Shown here piece by piece: positions 9,370 through 17,832 of a DNA stretch of 64,000 nt. Under the pieces are notes generated by a model. The model was not told where the DNA came from. It saw only the letters and a list, made by a program, of their open reading frames with translations, and searched no databases. Position numbers and translations under genes: made by a program. The first letter of the stretch is position 1, and the number at the start of each line of letters is the position of its first letter. This stretch comes from Caulobacter soli (GTDB lineage: Bacteria > Pseudomonadota > Alphaproteobacteria > Caulobacterales > Caulobacteraceae). The DNA lies in assembly GCF_011045195.1 (NCBI RefSeq), contig NZ_CP049199.1, positions 4,881,501 through 4,945,500 of the forward strand, read 5' to 3'.

Positions 9370-10911
9370 ATGAGCAACCGTCCTTCCTCCGCCGGGGTCA
9401 CCCCCGAACAGCTGGCGACCCTCAGCCACGAGTTCCGCACCCCGCTGAACGGCGTGCTGGGCATGGCGCGGCTGCTGGAGGGCACCCGCCTGACCGCCGA
9501 ACAGCGGGCCTATGTCGGCGCCTTGCGCGAGAGCGGCGACCACCTGCTGTCGCTGGTCAACGACGTGCTGGACTTCGCTCGCCTGGGCGCCACGGCCATC
9601 GAGCTGCACGCCGCTCCGGTCGATGTCGAGAACCTGCTGCGCCAGGTGGCCGAGCTGCTCAGCCCCCGGGCTCACGAGAAGACCATCGAGATCGCCTGGG
9701 CCGTCGCGCCCGGCCTGCCGACCATCCTGGCCGACGAGGGCCGTCTGCGGCAGGTGCTGCTGAACTACGCCGGCAACGCCATCAAGTTCACCGAGGCTGG
9801 CGGCGTGCTGCTGAGCGCCGATCTCACCGCCAATGGCCGCATCCGCTTCTCCGTTCGCGACACCGGGCCGGGCGTCGCCCCCGAAGCCCGGGCCGCGATC
9901 TTCGAGGCCTTCGTTCAGACCGATCCCTCGCACCAGGCCCAGCTGGGCGGCGCGGGCCTGGGCCTGGCCATCGTCGCCCGCCTGGCCGGCGCCATGAACG
10001 GCGAGGCCGGGGTCGGCGGCGAGCTGGGCCAGGGCGCCGACTTCTGGTTCGAGGCGCCGTTCGACTTCGCGCCGACCGCACCCGCGGAACTGCCCCTGAC
10101 CGGTCGCGCCGTCGCGATCGCCTCGCCCAACGCCATGATCCGCGAAGCCGCCATCCGCCAGATCCGCGCCAGCGGCGGCCAGGCCCTGTCGGGCGAGACG
10201 GTCGCCGAGGCTCTCAAAGGCGCCCCGCCCGAGGCCGTGCTGCTGCTCGACGTCGCCCTGGCCTCCCCGCGCGGCGCGCTGAAGCCGCCCGCCGGCCGCG
10301 CCTGCGTCGTTCTGCTGACGCCGGACCAGCGCGACCGCATTCCCAAGCTCAAGGCCGCCGGCCTGGGCTATCTGATCAAGCCGCTGCGCCGCGCCTCGCT
10401 GATCGCCCAGGTGCTGGAGGCCCGCGCCGCCAAGTCCGCCGCCGTCGAAGCCCCGGCCCCGACCCCGACCAAGGCGCTGGAGGACGACCGCATCGCCCCG
10501 GCCGCCGCCCCCGGGGTGCGCGTGCTGCTGGCCGAGGACAACCCGATCAACGCCCTGCTGGCTCGCGCCCTGCTGGAGCGCGAAGGCTGCAAGGTCGACC
10601 GCATCGCCAGCGGCGACGAGGCCGTCTCGGCCCTATCGCGCGGCTTCTACGACCTGATCCTGATGGACCTGCGCATGCCCGGCCTGAACGGCCTGGAGGC
10701 CACCAAGGCCCTGCGCGAACGCGGCGTCACCACCCCGATCGTCGCCTTGACCGCCGACGCCTTCGACGAGGATCGCCGCGCCTGCCTGGCGGCCGGGATG
10801 AACGACTTCCTGGCCAAGCCCCTGACACCAGCCGCCCTGCGCGGCGTACTGACCAACTGGACCGGCCTCGGCTGGACGAAAGCGGCGACACGCGCCAAGG
10901 TCGCCGGCTAA
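9370..10911 (+). CDS. shkA: Hybrid sensor histidine kinase ShkA, c-di-GMP gated
   Basis: Cytoplasmic 513-residue kinase at the head of the ShkA-ShpA-TacA phosphorelay controlling stalk genes in Caulobacter. The DHp H-box is LSHEFRTPLNGVLGM (His20). The catalytic domain shows the N box (RLRQVLLNYAGNAIKFTE), G1 (DTGPGV) and G2 (GGAGLGLAI). A pseudo-receiver follows (about 240-350), ending GYLIKPLRR, then an Ala/Pro linker with Asp372-Asp373-Arg374, then a true receiver with phospho-acceptor Asp433 (ILMDLRMPG). In C. crescentus, as I recall, c-di-GMP binds REC1 near Tyr338/Arg344, and a DDR linker motif at 369-371 holds the enzyme off. Tyr334/Arg340 and the DDR here match in spacing. The start is ATG 9370 beside the H-box; longer upstream frames lack homology. 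Confidence 0.9.
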   Translation: MSNRPSSAGVTPEQLATLSHEFRTPLNGVLGMARLLEGTRLTAEQRAYVGALRESGDHLLSLVNDVLDFARLGATAIELHAAPVDVENLLRQVAELLSPRAHEKTIEIAWAVAPGLPTILADEGRLRQVLLNYAGNAIKFTEAGGVLLSADLTANGRIRFSVRDTGPGVAPEARAAIFEAFVQTDPSHQAQLGGAGLGLAIVARLAGAMNGEAGVGGELGQGADFWFEAPFDFAPTAPAELPLTGRAVAIASPNAMIREAAIRQIRASGGQALSGETVAEALKGAPPEAVLLLDVALASPRGALKPPAGRACVVLLTPDQRDRIPKLKAAGLGYLIKPLRRASLIAQVLEARAAKSAAVEAPAPTPTKALEDDRIAPAAAPGVRVLLAEDNPINALLARALLEREGCKVDRIASGDEAVSALSRGFYDLILMDLRMPGLNGLEATKALRERGVTTPIVALTADAFDEDRRACLAAGMNDFLAKPLTPAALRGVLTNWTGLGWTKAATRAKVAG

Positions 10912-10917
10912 GGGCGG

Positions 10918-10944
10918 GGCGGTTTCCCCGCTTCGGGGACCGCC
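10918..10944 (+). promoter_or_regulatory. Hairpin covering the ampG ribosome site
   Basis: Inverted repeat GGCGGT..CCCCG, loop CTT, CGGGG-ACCGCC in the 37-base gap between shkA and ampG. The 3' arm contains GGGGA (10935-10939), the only ribosome-binding-like sequence for the ATG at 10949 (9 bases spacing). It has no T-tract, so it is better read as a translation-control or RNA-processing stem than as a terminator. Confidence 0.45.
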
Positions 10945-10948
10945 ACGC

Positions 10949-12670
10949 ATGACCGACGACGCCGCGCCGACGCCGCAGAAGAAGACGCTTCTCCAGACCC
11001 TGGCCTTCTTCGGCGAGCGCCGCAGCCTGGTGATGCTGGGCCTGGGGTTCGCCTCGGGCCTGCCCTACATGCTGATCTTCGACACCCTGTCGCTGTGGCT
11101 GCGGGACGCCGGCCTGTCGCTGGCGGTGATCGGCTTCTTCAGCCTGGCGACGCTGTCGTTCTCGTTCAAGTTCCTCTGGGCTCCGCTGATCGACCGCACC
11201 AAACTCCCCATCCTGCATGGGCTGGTCGGCCATCGCCGCGCCTGGATGCTGGCCTGCCAGGCGGTGATCATCCTGGGCTTGCTGGCCATTTCCGGCGTCA
11301 ATCCGGCCCAGAACCTGCCGCTGATGGCGGCCATCGCCGTGGTCGTCGGCTTCGCCACCGCCACCCAGGACATCGTCATCGACGCCTGGCGGATCGAGGT
11401 GGTCGACACCGAGCGCCAAGGCCAGATGGCCGTGGCCGTGCAGTGGGGCTATCGCGGGGCCATGATCATGGCCGGCGCCGTGCCGCTGCTGCTGGCCGAG
11501 CGCTTCGGCTGGAACATCTCCTACCTCGCCATGGCCGGGGCCATGGTGGTGGGCGTGATCTCGACCCTGGCGGCGCCGCGCGAGGCGGCCCACGCCATCC
11601 GGCCGATCCACACCGACGGCGTCAACCAGCCCAAGGCGCTGGAGATCCTGGAATGGCTGGCGCGCCTGGCCATCCTGGTGGTCGGCGCCCTGCTGGTCGG
11701 CTCGGGCCTGTCGGGCGACGCCAGCCTGCTGTCCAAGTTCGCCGGCGGCGAGGCCCTGGCCGACGCCTGGAAGGACAAGCAGACGGGGATCTGGCTGCAG
11801 CTTCTCGGCGTGCTGGCCGGCCTGGCCGTGATCGTGGTCGCCGCCTGGCCGATCCCCAAGGTCAAGACCAAGCCCGGCGTCTATCTGTCGACCGCGCTCT
11901 ATTCGCCGCTGAAGGAGTTCCTGACCCGCTTCTCGGGGGTGGCCGGCCTGATCCTGGCGGCGATCTGCGTCTACCGGGTGTCGGACTTCGTGCTCAACAT
12001 CATGAACCCGTTCTACCGGGACATGGGCTTCTCGCTGACCGAGATCGCCGAGATCCGTAAGGTGTTCGGCATCATCGCCTCGATGGCCGGCGTCTTCCTG
12101 GGCGGTGTGGTCGTGGCGCGCTTCGGCTTGATGAAGGCGCTGATCGTCGGGGCCTTCGCCCAGCCGATCAGCAACCTGATGTTCGCCCTGCTGGCCATGA
12201 GCGGCCACAGCGTGCCGATGCTGTTCGCCTCGATCTGCATCGACAACATCGCCGGCGGCGTGGCCGGCACCGCCCTGATCGCCTACATGTCCAGCCTGAC
12301 CACGGCGGGCTTCACGGCCACGCAATACGCTTTGTTCTCGTCGCTCTACGCCCTGCCCGGCAAGCTGATCGCCTCGCAGTCGGGGCGGATCGTCGAGGCC
12401 TCGGCCCACGCGGCGGAAGCCGGCGGCCCGGTCGGCGCCCTGAAGGGCCTGTTCACCCGCCTGCCGCCTGAAAGCTTCACCGCCGCCGGCGCCAAGCTGG
12501 GGGTCAGCGCCCCGGCCATGGCGGCTGGCTATACTGCCTTCTTCATCTACACCGCCCTGATCGGCGTTGTGGCCATCGCCCTGTCGTTCCTGGTCGCCGC
12601 GAGGCAGCCGGCCCACATGGCGGCCAAGGCGGAGGCTGAGGCCGAGACGGGGGAAGAGGTTATCGCCTGA
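10949..12670 (+). CDS. ampG: AmpG-type muropeptide permease (MFS)
   Basis: Inner-membrane major-facilitator protein of the AmpG family, which carries GlcNAc-anhydroMurNAc peptides from the periplasm for murein recycling and, where present, beta-lactamase induction. The N-terminus shows the family pattern LGFASGLPYMLIFDTLSLWLRDAGLSLAVIGFFSL followed by FSFKFLWAPLIDR (conserved Lys-Phe-Leu-Trp-Ala-Pro and Asp-Arg). The helix-2/3 segment ATATQDIVIDAWRIEVV is also characteristic. About 14 membrane segments are spread over 573 residues, with an insertion of about 80 residues in the middle. The C-terminus is charged (KAEAEAETGEEVIA). The position 37 bases behind shkA suggests co-transcription; no known functional link joins them. 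Confidence 0.87.
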   Translation: MTDDAAPTPQKKTLLQTLAFFGERRSLVMLGLGFASGLPYMLIFDTLSLWLRDAGLSLAVIGFFSLATLSFSFKFLWAPLIDRTKLPILHGLVGHRRAWMLACQAVIILGLLAISGVNPAQNLPLMAAIAVVVGFATATQDIVIDAWRIEVVDTERQGQMAVAVQWGYRGAMIMAGAVPLLLAERFGWNISYLAMAGAMVVGVISTLAAPREAAHAIRPIHTDGVNQPKALEILEWLARLAILVVGALLVGSGLSGDASLLSKFAGGEALADAWKDKQTGIWLQLLGVLAGLAVIVVAAWPIPKVKTKPGVYLSTALYSPLKEFLTRFSGVAGLILAAICVYRVSDFVLNIMNPFYRDMGFSLTEIAEIRKVFGIIASMAGVFLGGVVVARFGLMKALIVGAFAQPISNLMFALLAMSGHSVPMLFASICIDNIAGGVAGTALIAYMSSLTTAGFTATQYALFSSLYALPGKLIASQSGRIVEASAHAAEAGGPVGALKGLFTRLPPESFTAAGAKLGVSAPAMAAGYTAFFIYTALIGVVAIALSFLVAARQPAHMAAKAEAEAETGEEVIA

Positions 12671-12680
12671 TCCTCCAATC

Positions 12681-12806
12681 CGCTCATCCCGGCGAACGCC
12701 AGGACCCAGATGGAATGGCGGGGTGGTCGACACCAAGAACGTTGAGCCTGTCCAATCAGACTCTCTGCTCAACGATCTGGGTCCCGGCATTCGCCGGGAT
12801 GAGCGG
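12681..12806. repeat. Palindromic intergenic repeat, family 2 copy a
   Basis: 126-base element starting CGCTCATCCCGGCGAA and ending TTCGCCGGGATGAGCG, with inner arms CCCAGAT and ATCTGGGTCCC. It fills the space between convergent ampG and the trypsin-like protease gene. The same-length copies at 34370 and 42064 share the outer arms and much of the centre. Confidence 0.8.
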
Positions 12807-12812
12807 CGTTAC

Positions 12813-13652
12813 CTAGGTCTCGCTCTTCAGACAGACCACCTGGGCCACCCGCAGGTCGCGGCGCAGGCCGTCGGCCACGCGGCCGTAGTTCTCGGTGGTG
12901 ATCGCCTCGCCCAGGGCGAAGCTGGCCGGACGGCGGCGGCTCTGCTTGAGCAGGTCGTCCATCGTCTCCTGGGCGGTCGTGTAGATCCGGCCCCGGCGCG
13001 GCGATTCCGCCACCGTCACCCCGATCACCCGACCGGCGCTGTCGAGGGCCGGCGCGCCCGACAGACCCGACAGCGTGCCCTTCAGATTGTCGGTCCGTCC
13101 GACCTCGGCCCAGACCAGCACCGGCTCGACCCGGGCGCCGCGCCCCCGGATGACCAGGTTCTCGCGGCCCAGAAGGCGCGAGGTGACCTCGCCCGGATGG
13201 CCTTGCGGAAAGCCCGGATGATAGGCTCGTTCGCCGCGCCGGGGCGGCTCGGCCACGCCGCGCAACGGCACGGCGGGGGCTCCGCCCTCGGTGGTCAGGA
13301 TGGCCGCGTCGCCGGACGGATCCAGCGTGATGCGGGCCGCCACGCCTCGGCCGTCGGCCACGACGATCGCCGCCTGGCGGCAGCCGTCGACCACGTGCCG
13401 GGCGGTCAGCCACGAGCCGCCGTCGTCGACCGAGAACGCCGTGCCGCTACCGGGCTGGCCCTTTTCGGGCACCTGGACGACCACGGACGGATCGAACGGC
13501 GAGGCCGGACCCAGCGGCAGGCCAACATCGCCCGGCACCGGCGGCGGCGGCGGCGGCGCGTCGGAACGCTCCTGCCGGCCGACGGCCACGACCAGCAGGG
13601 CGCTGACCACCGCCCCGTAGATCAGCCAGTCCGGAAGCTTCGGGAAATGCAC
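12813..13652 (-). CDS. Membrane-anchored trypsin-like serine protease
   Basis: 279 residues. One N-terminal membrane anchor (WLIYGAVVSALLVVAVG) is followed by a Pro-rich linker and a chymotrypsin-fold domain facing the periplasm. The triad is visible: His86 in TARHVV, Asp115 in PSGDAAIL and Ser198 in GLSGAP (GxSGxP). There is no PDZ domain, so it is not a full DegP/HtrA protease. Cysteines at CRQ and the C-terminal VVCLK could form a disulfide. The gene starts 26 bases after the DUF350 gene on the same strand and is probably co-transcribed with it. The C-terminal part after about residue 235 has no recognised fold. The substrate is unknown. Confidence 0.78.
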   Translation of the reverse strand: MHFPKLPDWLIYGAVVSALLVVAVGRQERSDAPPPPPPVPGDVGLPLGPASPFDPSVVVQVPEKGQPGSGTAFSVDDGGSWLTARHVVDGCRQAAIVVADGRGVAARITLDPSGDAAILTTEGGAPAVPLRGVAEPPRRGERAYHPGFPQGHPGEVTSRLLGRENLVIRGRGARVEPVLVWAEVGRTDNLKGTLSGLSGAPALDSAGRVIGVTVAESPRRGRIYTTAQETMDDLLKQSRRRPASFALGEAITTENYGRVADGLRRDLRVAQVVCLKSET

Positions 13653-13678
13653 TTAAACCGCCCCCGCTCGCCCGACCG

Positions 13679-14107
13679 TCAGCCGGCCACCGCGGCGGCC
13701 AGGATCAGGGCGGTGGCGATCTTGGCGCCGACCAGCAGGGCGGCGGCGGCGACCTCGCCCTCGTTGATCCGCTCGGGCAGGCCCTTGAGCAGCATGTCGG
13801 TGATCCGGAAGACCAGCAGCTGGACGACGATGGTCGACACGCCCCACAGCACGATCTCCAGCGGCGAAACCGAGGCCGACAGCGAGGTGGCCAGCGGAAT
13901 GGCCAGGCCCACCATCACCCCGCCCAGCGACAGGGCGGCGGCGGCGTTGCCCTCGCGGATCAGCTTGATCTCCTTGTGCGGGGTCAGCAGGGCGTAGAGC
14001 GCCGTGCCGATCACCAGCATCACCAGGGTGATGGCGGCGTGCATCAGCGTCAGCGGCAAGCCGCTGGCGAAGGCCTGGATCTCGGGCGACTGGAGCTGAG
14101 GCGACAT
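13679..14107 (-). CDS. DUF350 inner-membrane protein
   Basis: 142 residues with four predicted membrane segments: LTLMHAAITLVMLVIGTALYALL, AAALSLGGVMVGLAIPLATSL, PLEIVLWGVSTIVVQLLVF and AAAALLVGAKIATALILAAAV. The short loop KEIKLIREGNAAAALSLGGV is the DUF350 signature (repeated -EGN-x-A-x-A- pattern). In other bacteria DUF350 proteins neighbour membrane-stress or polyamine-related genes, and their biochemical role is unknown. Here the gene precedes a membrane serine protease by 26 bases, suggesting a membrane-linked pair. Confidence 0.8.
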   Translation of the reverse strand: MSPQLQSPEIQAFASGLPLTLMHAAITLVMLVIGTALYALLTPHKEIKLIREGNAAAALSLGGVMVGLAIPLATSLSASVSPLEIVLWGVSTIVVQLLVFRITDMLLKGLPERINEGEVAAAALLVGAKIATALILAAAVAG

Positions 14108-14193
14108 GAAACGGTAATCCCCGAACTTGAGGGACGCATTGCTAGCACGGGATCAAGCGCCGTGCGTAGGGGGCTCGTCTGGCAAGCGAGACG

Positions 14194-14613
14194 CTACTGG
14201 GCGAAGCTGACGACCGACCAGCCGTACGACCGGATCCGCCAGCCCCCATCTTCCAGCACCTGCACGAACGACCAGCCGCCCTGCTCGTCGAACCGCTTGC
14301 CGTCGCGCACGCCGGTCCAGCGGGTGGGCAGGGAGAAATAGACCAGGTCGTCCGTCCGCGCGAAGTCCTGCGGCGGGCCGAACGTGTGGCGAAGATCGGT
14401 GATCGCCCTCACGTGCCGGGCCATCAGGTCGCGCCAGTGATCCAGACCGGCTTGGCCCATGAAGACGTGCGGTGGGAAGTTCTCGAGGATGGTGACTTCG
14501 CCCACCGAGAACACGCCCCGCAGGACGAGGCGCTCGTCGGCTGTCTCGAGGAAGCGCGCCAACGCCTCGGGGCCGGCCATCATGGCGGCGTCCGGCGCGG
14601 CGACGTCCGGCAT
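14194..14613 (-). CDS. NTF2-like/SnoaL-like protein
   Basis: 139 residues of the nuclear-transport-factor-2-like cone fold. Visible features are an N-terminal helix (EALARFLETADERLVLRGVFS), the middle helix GQAGLDHWRDLMARHVRAITD, and the closing strands LPTRWTGVRDGKRFDEQGGWSFVQVLEDGGWRIRSYGWSVV. The family includes small enzymes, binding proteins and stress proteins, so no reaction can be assigned. Its ATG starts directly after the rlmN stop codon (TAGATG, no gap), implying translational coupling. Confidence 0.7.
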   Translation of the reverse strand: MPDVAAPDAAMMAGPEALARFLETADERLVLRGVFSVGEVTILENFPPHVFMGQAGLDHWRDLMARHVRAITDLRHTFGPPQDFARTDDLVYFSLPTRWTGVRDGKRFDEQGGWSFVQVLEDGGWRIRSYGWSVVSFAQ

Positions 14614-15828
14614 CTAGGCGGCCGCCTCGTCCTCGTCGTCCAGCACGCCGGCCATGGCCGCCATCGACAGCTTGCGCATGGCCGAGGCGCGGACCTTCTC
14701 GCTCTCGCTCTTCAGCTGGCCGCAGGCGGCCAGGATGTCGCGGCCCCGGGGCGTGCGGATCGGCGAGGAGTAGCCGGCGCGGTTGAGGATGGCGGCGAAG
14801 GTCTCGATCGCCGTCCAGTCCGAGCACTGATAGTCGCTGCCCGGCCACGGGTTGAACGGGATCAGGTTGACCTTGGCGGGGATGCCCTTGATCAACTTGA
14901 CCAAGGCCCGGGCCTCGTCGGGGCTGTCGTTGACGCCCTTCAGCATCACGTATTCGAACGTCACCCGGCGGGCGTTGCTGATGCCCGGATAGGCGCGAAT
15001 GCCGGCCATCAGCTGGTCCAGCGGATACTTCTTGTTCAGCGGCACCAGCACGTCGCGCAGCGGATCGTTGGTGGCGTGCAGGCTGATCGCCAGCATGGCC
15101 TGGGTCTTCTCGCCCAGGGCGTCCAGCTGCGGAACCACCCCCGAGGTCGAGACCGTGATCCGGCGGCGCGAGATGGCGATGCCCTCGTTGTCGCTGATGA
15201 TCTCGATGGCGTCGGCCACCTGGCCCAGATTGTAGAGCGGCTCGCCCATGCCCATGAACACGATATTGCTCAGCAGGCGGTCTTCCTTGTCCGACGGCCA
15301 TTCGGCGAGGTCGTCCTTGGCGATCTGCACCTGGGCGACGATCTCGGCGGCGGTCAGGTTGCGGACCAGGGCCTGGGTGCCGGTGTGACAGAAGCTGCAG
15401 TTCAGGGTGCAGCCGACCTGGCTGGAGACGCACAGCGCGCCGCTACGGCCGACCGACGGGATGTAGACGGTCTCGACCTCGATGCCCGGGGCCATGCGGA
15501 TCAGCCACTTGCGGGTGCCGTCCTTGCTGACCTGGCGCTCGACCACCTCGGGACGCGCGACGGTGAACTGCTCGGCCAGCCGGGCGCGGGTTTCCTTGGC
15601 CACGTCGCTCATCTGGGCGAAGTCGGTCACGCCGCGATGGTGCACCCAGCGAAAGATCTGGGTGGCGCGCATCTTGGCCTTGCCGTGCTCGACCACGCCG
15701 CTCTCGGTCAGGGCGGCGACCATCTGCGGACGGGTCAGGCCCGACAGGTTGATCAGCGGCTTTGCGGCGGCGGCCCCTTCTTTCGAAGAAGAGGGAGCCA
15801 TGCGCGACAGGTCGAGGGTGACGCTCAA
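14614..15828 (-). CDS. rlmN: 23S rRNA/tRNA adenine-C2 methyltransferase RlmN
   Basis: Radical-SAM enzyme that methylates A2503 of 23S rRNA and A37 of a subset of tRNAs. The radical-SAM cluster motif is [14 protein letters not shown] (CxxxCxxC). The N-terminal HhH-like accessory region contains [23 protein letters not shown], and [10 protein letters not shown] (SAM binding) and RNA-contact segments follow. The start is uncertain: I chose TTG 15828 (protein [10 protein letters not shown]...), but ATG 15801 and TTG 15897 are in frame and none has a clear ribosome site. The length of about 404 residues is normal. It is followed without gap by the NTF2-like gene. Confidence 0.93.
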   Translation of the reverse strand: MSVTLDLSRMAPSSSKEGAAAAKPLINLSGLTRPQMVAALTESGVVEHGKAKMRATQIFRWVHHRGVTDFAQMSDVAKETRARLAEQFTVARPEVVERQVSKDGTRKWLIRMAPGIEVETVYIPSVGRSGALCVSSQVGCTLNCSFCHTGTQALVRNLTAAEIVAQVQIAKDDLAEWPSDKEDRLLSNIVFMGMGEPLYNLGQVADAIEIISDNEGIAISRRRITVSTSGVVPQLDALGEKTQAMLAISLHATNDPLRDVLVPLNKKYPLDQLMAGIRAYPGISNARRVTFEYVMLKGVNDSPDEARALVKLIKGIPAKVNLIPFNPWPGSDYQCSDWTAIETFAAILNRAGYSSPIRTPRGRDILAACGQLKSESEKVRASAMRKLSMAAMAGVLDDEDEAAA

Positions 15829-16007
15829 GGGGCGGTCCGGGGTCAGGAATTTTAAGGATCGAGGCGAGGATATAGCAGCTCTCGCCGCTTTTTCCAAAAG
15901 GACGAGGCGTCGCGGCCCTTGACCTTCAGAGGCCGTGATTCACCATCGTCGTTTGCAGCCCGTTCACCGTCCTTGGCGATAATGCCCGATCTCTGGGGAG
16001 TCGGGCC

Positions 16008-17687
16008 TTGCTCATGACCATGTGGAAACGCCTTGTGGCGCGCCTTCGCACTGACGAGCGCGGGGCCATCGCCATTCAGTTCGCGCTGCTGTTGCTCCCC
16101 ATCTCCGTCCTGGCGTTCGGCCTGATCGACCTGAGCCGCGCCAGCGTCCAGAAGCGGCAGCTGCAGGACGCGCTGGACGCCGCGACCCTGATGGCCGCCC
16201 GCTCGACCGCCACCACCAACGCCGATCTCGACGCCATCGGCGACGCGGCCCTGGCCACCGAGATGGCCGGCCTGGGCGTGCCCCTGACCCGCGACAACTC
16301 GACCTTCGCCTTGGGTTCCAACAACACCGTGGTCGGTTCGATCAAGAACGTCACGATCAAGCCGATCATCTCCAACCTCTGGAGCACCGGCGATTCCAAC
16401 GTGGCGGCCGGCGCCACCGTGACCCGTTCGGTCAACAAGCTGGAAGTCGCCCTGGTGCTCGACAACACCGGCTCGATGGCCAGCACCCTGGGCTCGGGCG
16501 CCAAGAAGATCGACGCCCTGATCGACGCCTCCAAGTCCCTGGTCGACGTGCTGGCCGCCGCCGCGGCCACGGCCAGCGAAACCGACGCGGTCAAGATCAG
16601 CGTCGTGCCGTTCTCGATGACGGTGAATGTCGGCTCGACCTATCAGGGCCAGACCAGCTGGCTGACCGGCAAGATGCCGAGCAGCGGCTACGGAACGGAC
16701 ATCTTCGCGACCAACCAGGACCGCTTCACCCTGCTGTCGAACCTGGGCTTGACCTGGGGCGGATGCGTGGAAAGCCGGCCCGCGCCCTATGACGTCACCG
16801 ACGATCCGCCCAGCACCTCGGTCCCCGCCTCGATGTTCATCCCGTTCTTCGCGCCGGACGAGCCCGACGACAACGTCGTCGGCGTCAACCAGTCCAGCAC
16901 GACGCGCTATCGCGACTCCCGCACGACGAACACCAACTATCCGATCGCCAACAACTGGCTGCCGGATGGCGTCTCGCCCAGCGGCACCGCGCCCACGGCC
17001 TGGGCCACGCGGTCCACGCCGATCGCCAAGTACGCGTCCAGCAACAAGAACAATGTGATCAGCCAGGCCAAGTCCGGCTCGTCCTACGGCCCGAACGCCG
17101 GCTGCGGTCTGACCAGCCTGATGCGCCTGACCAATGTCCGCACCACCACCCAGCGCGACGCGGTCAAGACCAAGCTTGGCCAGATGATCGCCGTCGGCAA
17201 CACCAACGTCGCCATGGGCCTGGCCTGGGGCTGGCACACCCTGTCGAACAACGCGCCGTTCGCCGACGGCGTGAACCCGACCACCGCCGACGGCAAGAAG
17301 ACCACCAAGGTCATCGTGCTGCTGACCGACGGCGACAACACCAACGACGTCTACGGCAACCCCAACAACTCGATCTACACGGGCTATGGCTACATCGCCC
17401 AGGGCCGGCTGAAGACCGCCAGCGGAACCGCCCTGACGGCTAGCTCGACGGCCACCAACCGTCGCGACGCGATCGACGATCGTGAAACGATGCTGTGCGC
17501 GAACGCCAAGGCCGAAGGCGTGCAGATCTACGCCATCGGGGTGGGCGTCTCGAGCCACTCCAAGGCCATCCTGCAGAGCTGCGCCACCAAGCTGGACATG
17601 TACTACGACGTCAACGACGCCGACGAACTGACCTCGGTGTTCAACACCATCGCCGGTTCGATCCAGAACCTGCGGATCAGCAAGTAG
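16008..17687 (+). CDS. TadE/TadG-like pilus-assembly protein with VWA domain
   Basis: About 559 residues. The N-terminal TadE/G-like anchor is RTDERGAIAIQFALLLLPISVLAFGLIDLSRASVQKRQLQDALDAATL, the conserved RGxxAxxFAL helix of Flp-pilus minor pilin-like proteins. A large extracytoplasmic region then contains a von Willebrand A domain starting LEVALVLDNTGSMAST (MIDAS DxTGS) and ending near KVIVLLTDGDNTNDVYG and YAIGVGVSSHSKAILQSCA. Its role is presumably in surface adhesion or pilus-related assembly. TTG 16008 lies 7 bases after GGGGAG; ATG 16014 is an alternative. No other tad genes are adjacent, so this is a stand-alone copy. Confidence 0.82.
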   Translation: MLMTMWKRLVARLRTDERGAIAIQFALLLLPISVLAFGLIDLSRASVQKRQLQDALDAATLMAARSTATTNADLDAIGDAALATEMAGLGVPLTRDNSTFALGSNNTVVGSIKNVTIKPIISNLWSTGDSNVAAGATVTRSVNKLEVALVLDNTGSMASTLGSGAKKIDALIDASKSLVDVLAAAAATASETDAVKISVVPFSMTVNVGSTYQGQTSWLTGKMPSSGYGTDIFATNQDRFTLLSNLGLTWGGCVESRPAPYDVTDDPPSTSVPASMFIPFFAPDEPDDNVVGVNQSSTTRYRDSRTTNTNYPIANNWLPDGVSPSGTAPTAWATRSTPIAKYASSNKNNVISQAKSGSSYGPNAGCGLTSLMRLTNVRTTTQRDAVKTKLGQMIAVGNTNVAMGLAWGWHTLSNNAPFADGVNPTTADGKKTTKVIVLLTDGDNTNDVYGNPNNSIYTGYGYIAQGRLKTASGTALTASSTATNRRDAIDDRETMLCANAKAEGVQIYAIGVGVSSHSKAILQSCATKLDMYYDVNDADELTSVFNTIAGSIQNLRISK

Positions 17688-17691
17688 CGGC

Positions 17692-17823
17692 CCCTCCCCC
17701 TGTGGGGGAGGTGTCGGCGAAGCTGACGGTGGGGGGCGTCGGCAGATGGCCGGCTCCAGGATCGACGATCCTAAAAACTCCCCCCACCGATCGCTACGCG
17801 ATCGCCTCCCCCACGGGGGGAGG
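17692..17823. repeat. Palindromic intergenic repeat, family 1 copy b
   Basis: About 132 bases with outer arms CCCCTCCCCCTGTGGGGGAGG and CCTCCCCCACGGGGGGAGG, and inner hairpin GATCGCTACGCGATC. The central core (AGGATCGACGATCCT-AAAAACTCCCC) is present in reverse orientation in copy c at 19665. It lies between the convergent VWA and oxygenase genes. Confidence 0.8.
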
Positions 17824-17832
17824 ACCTAAGCC

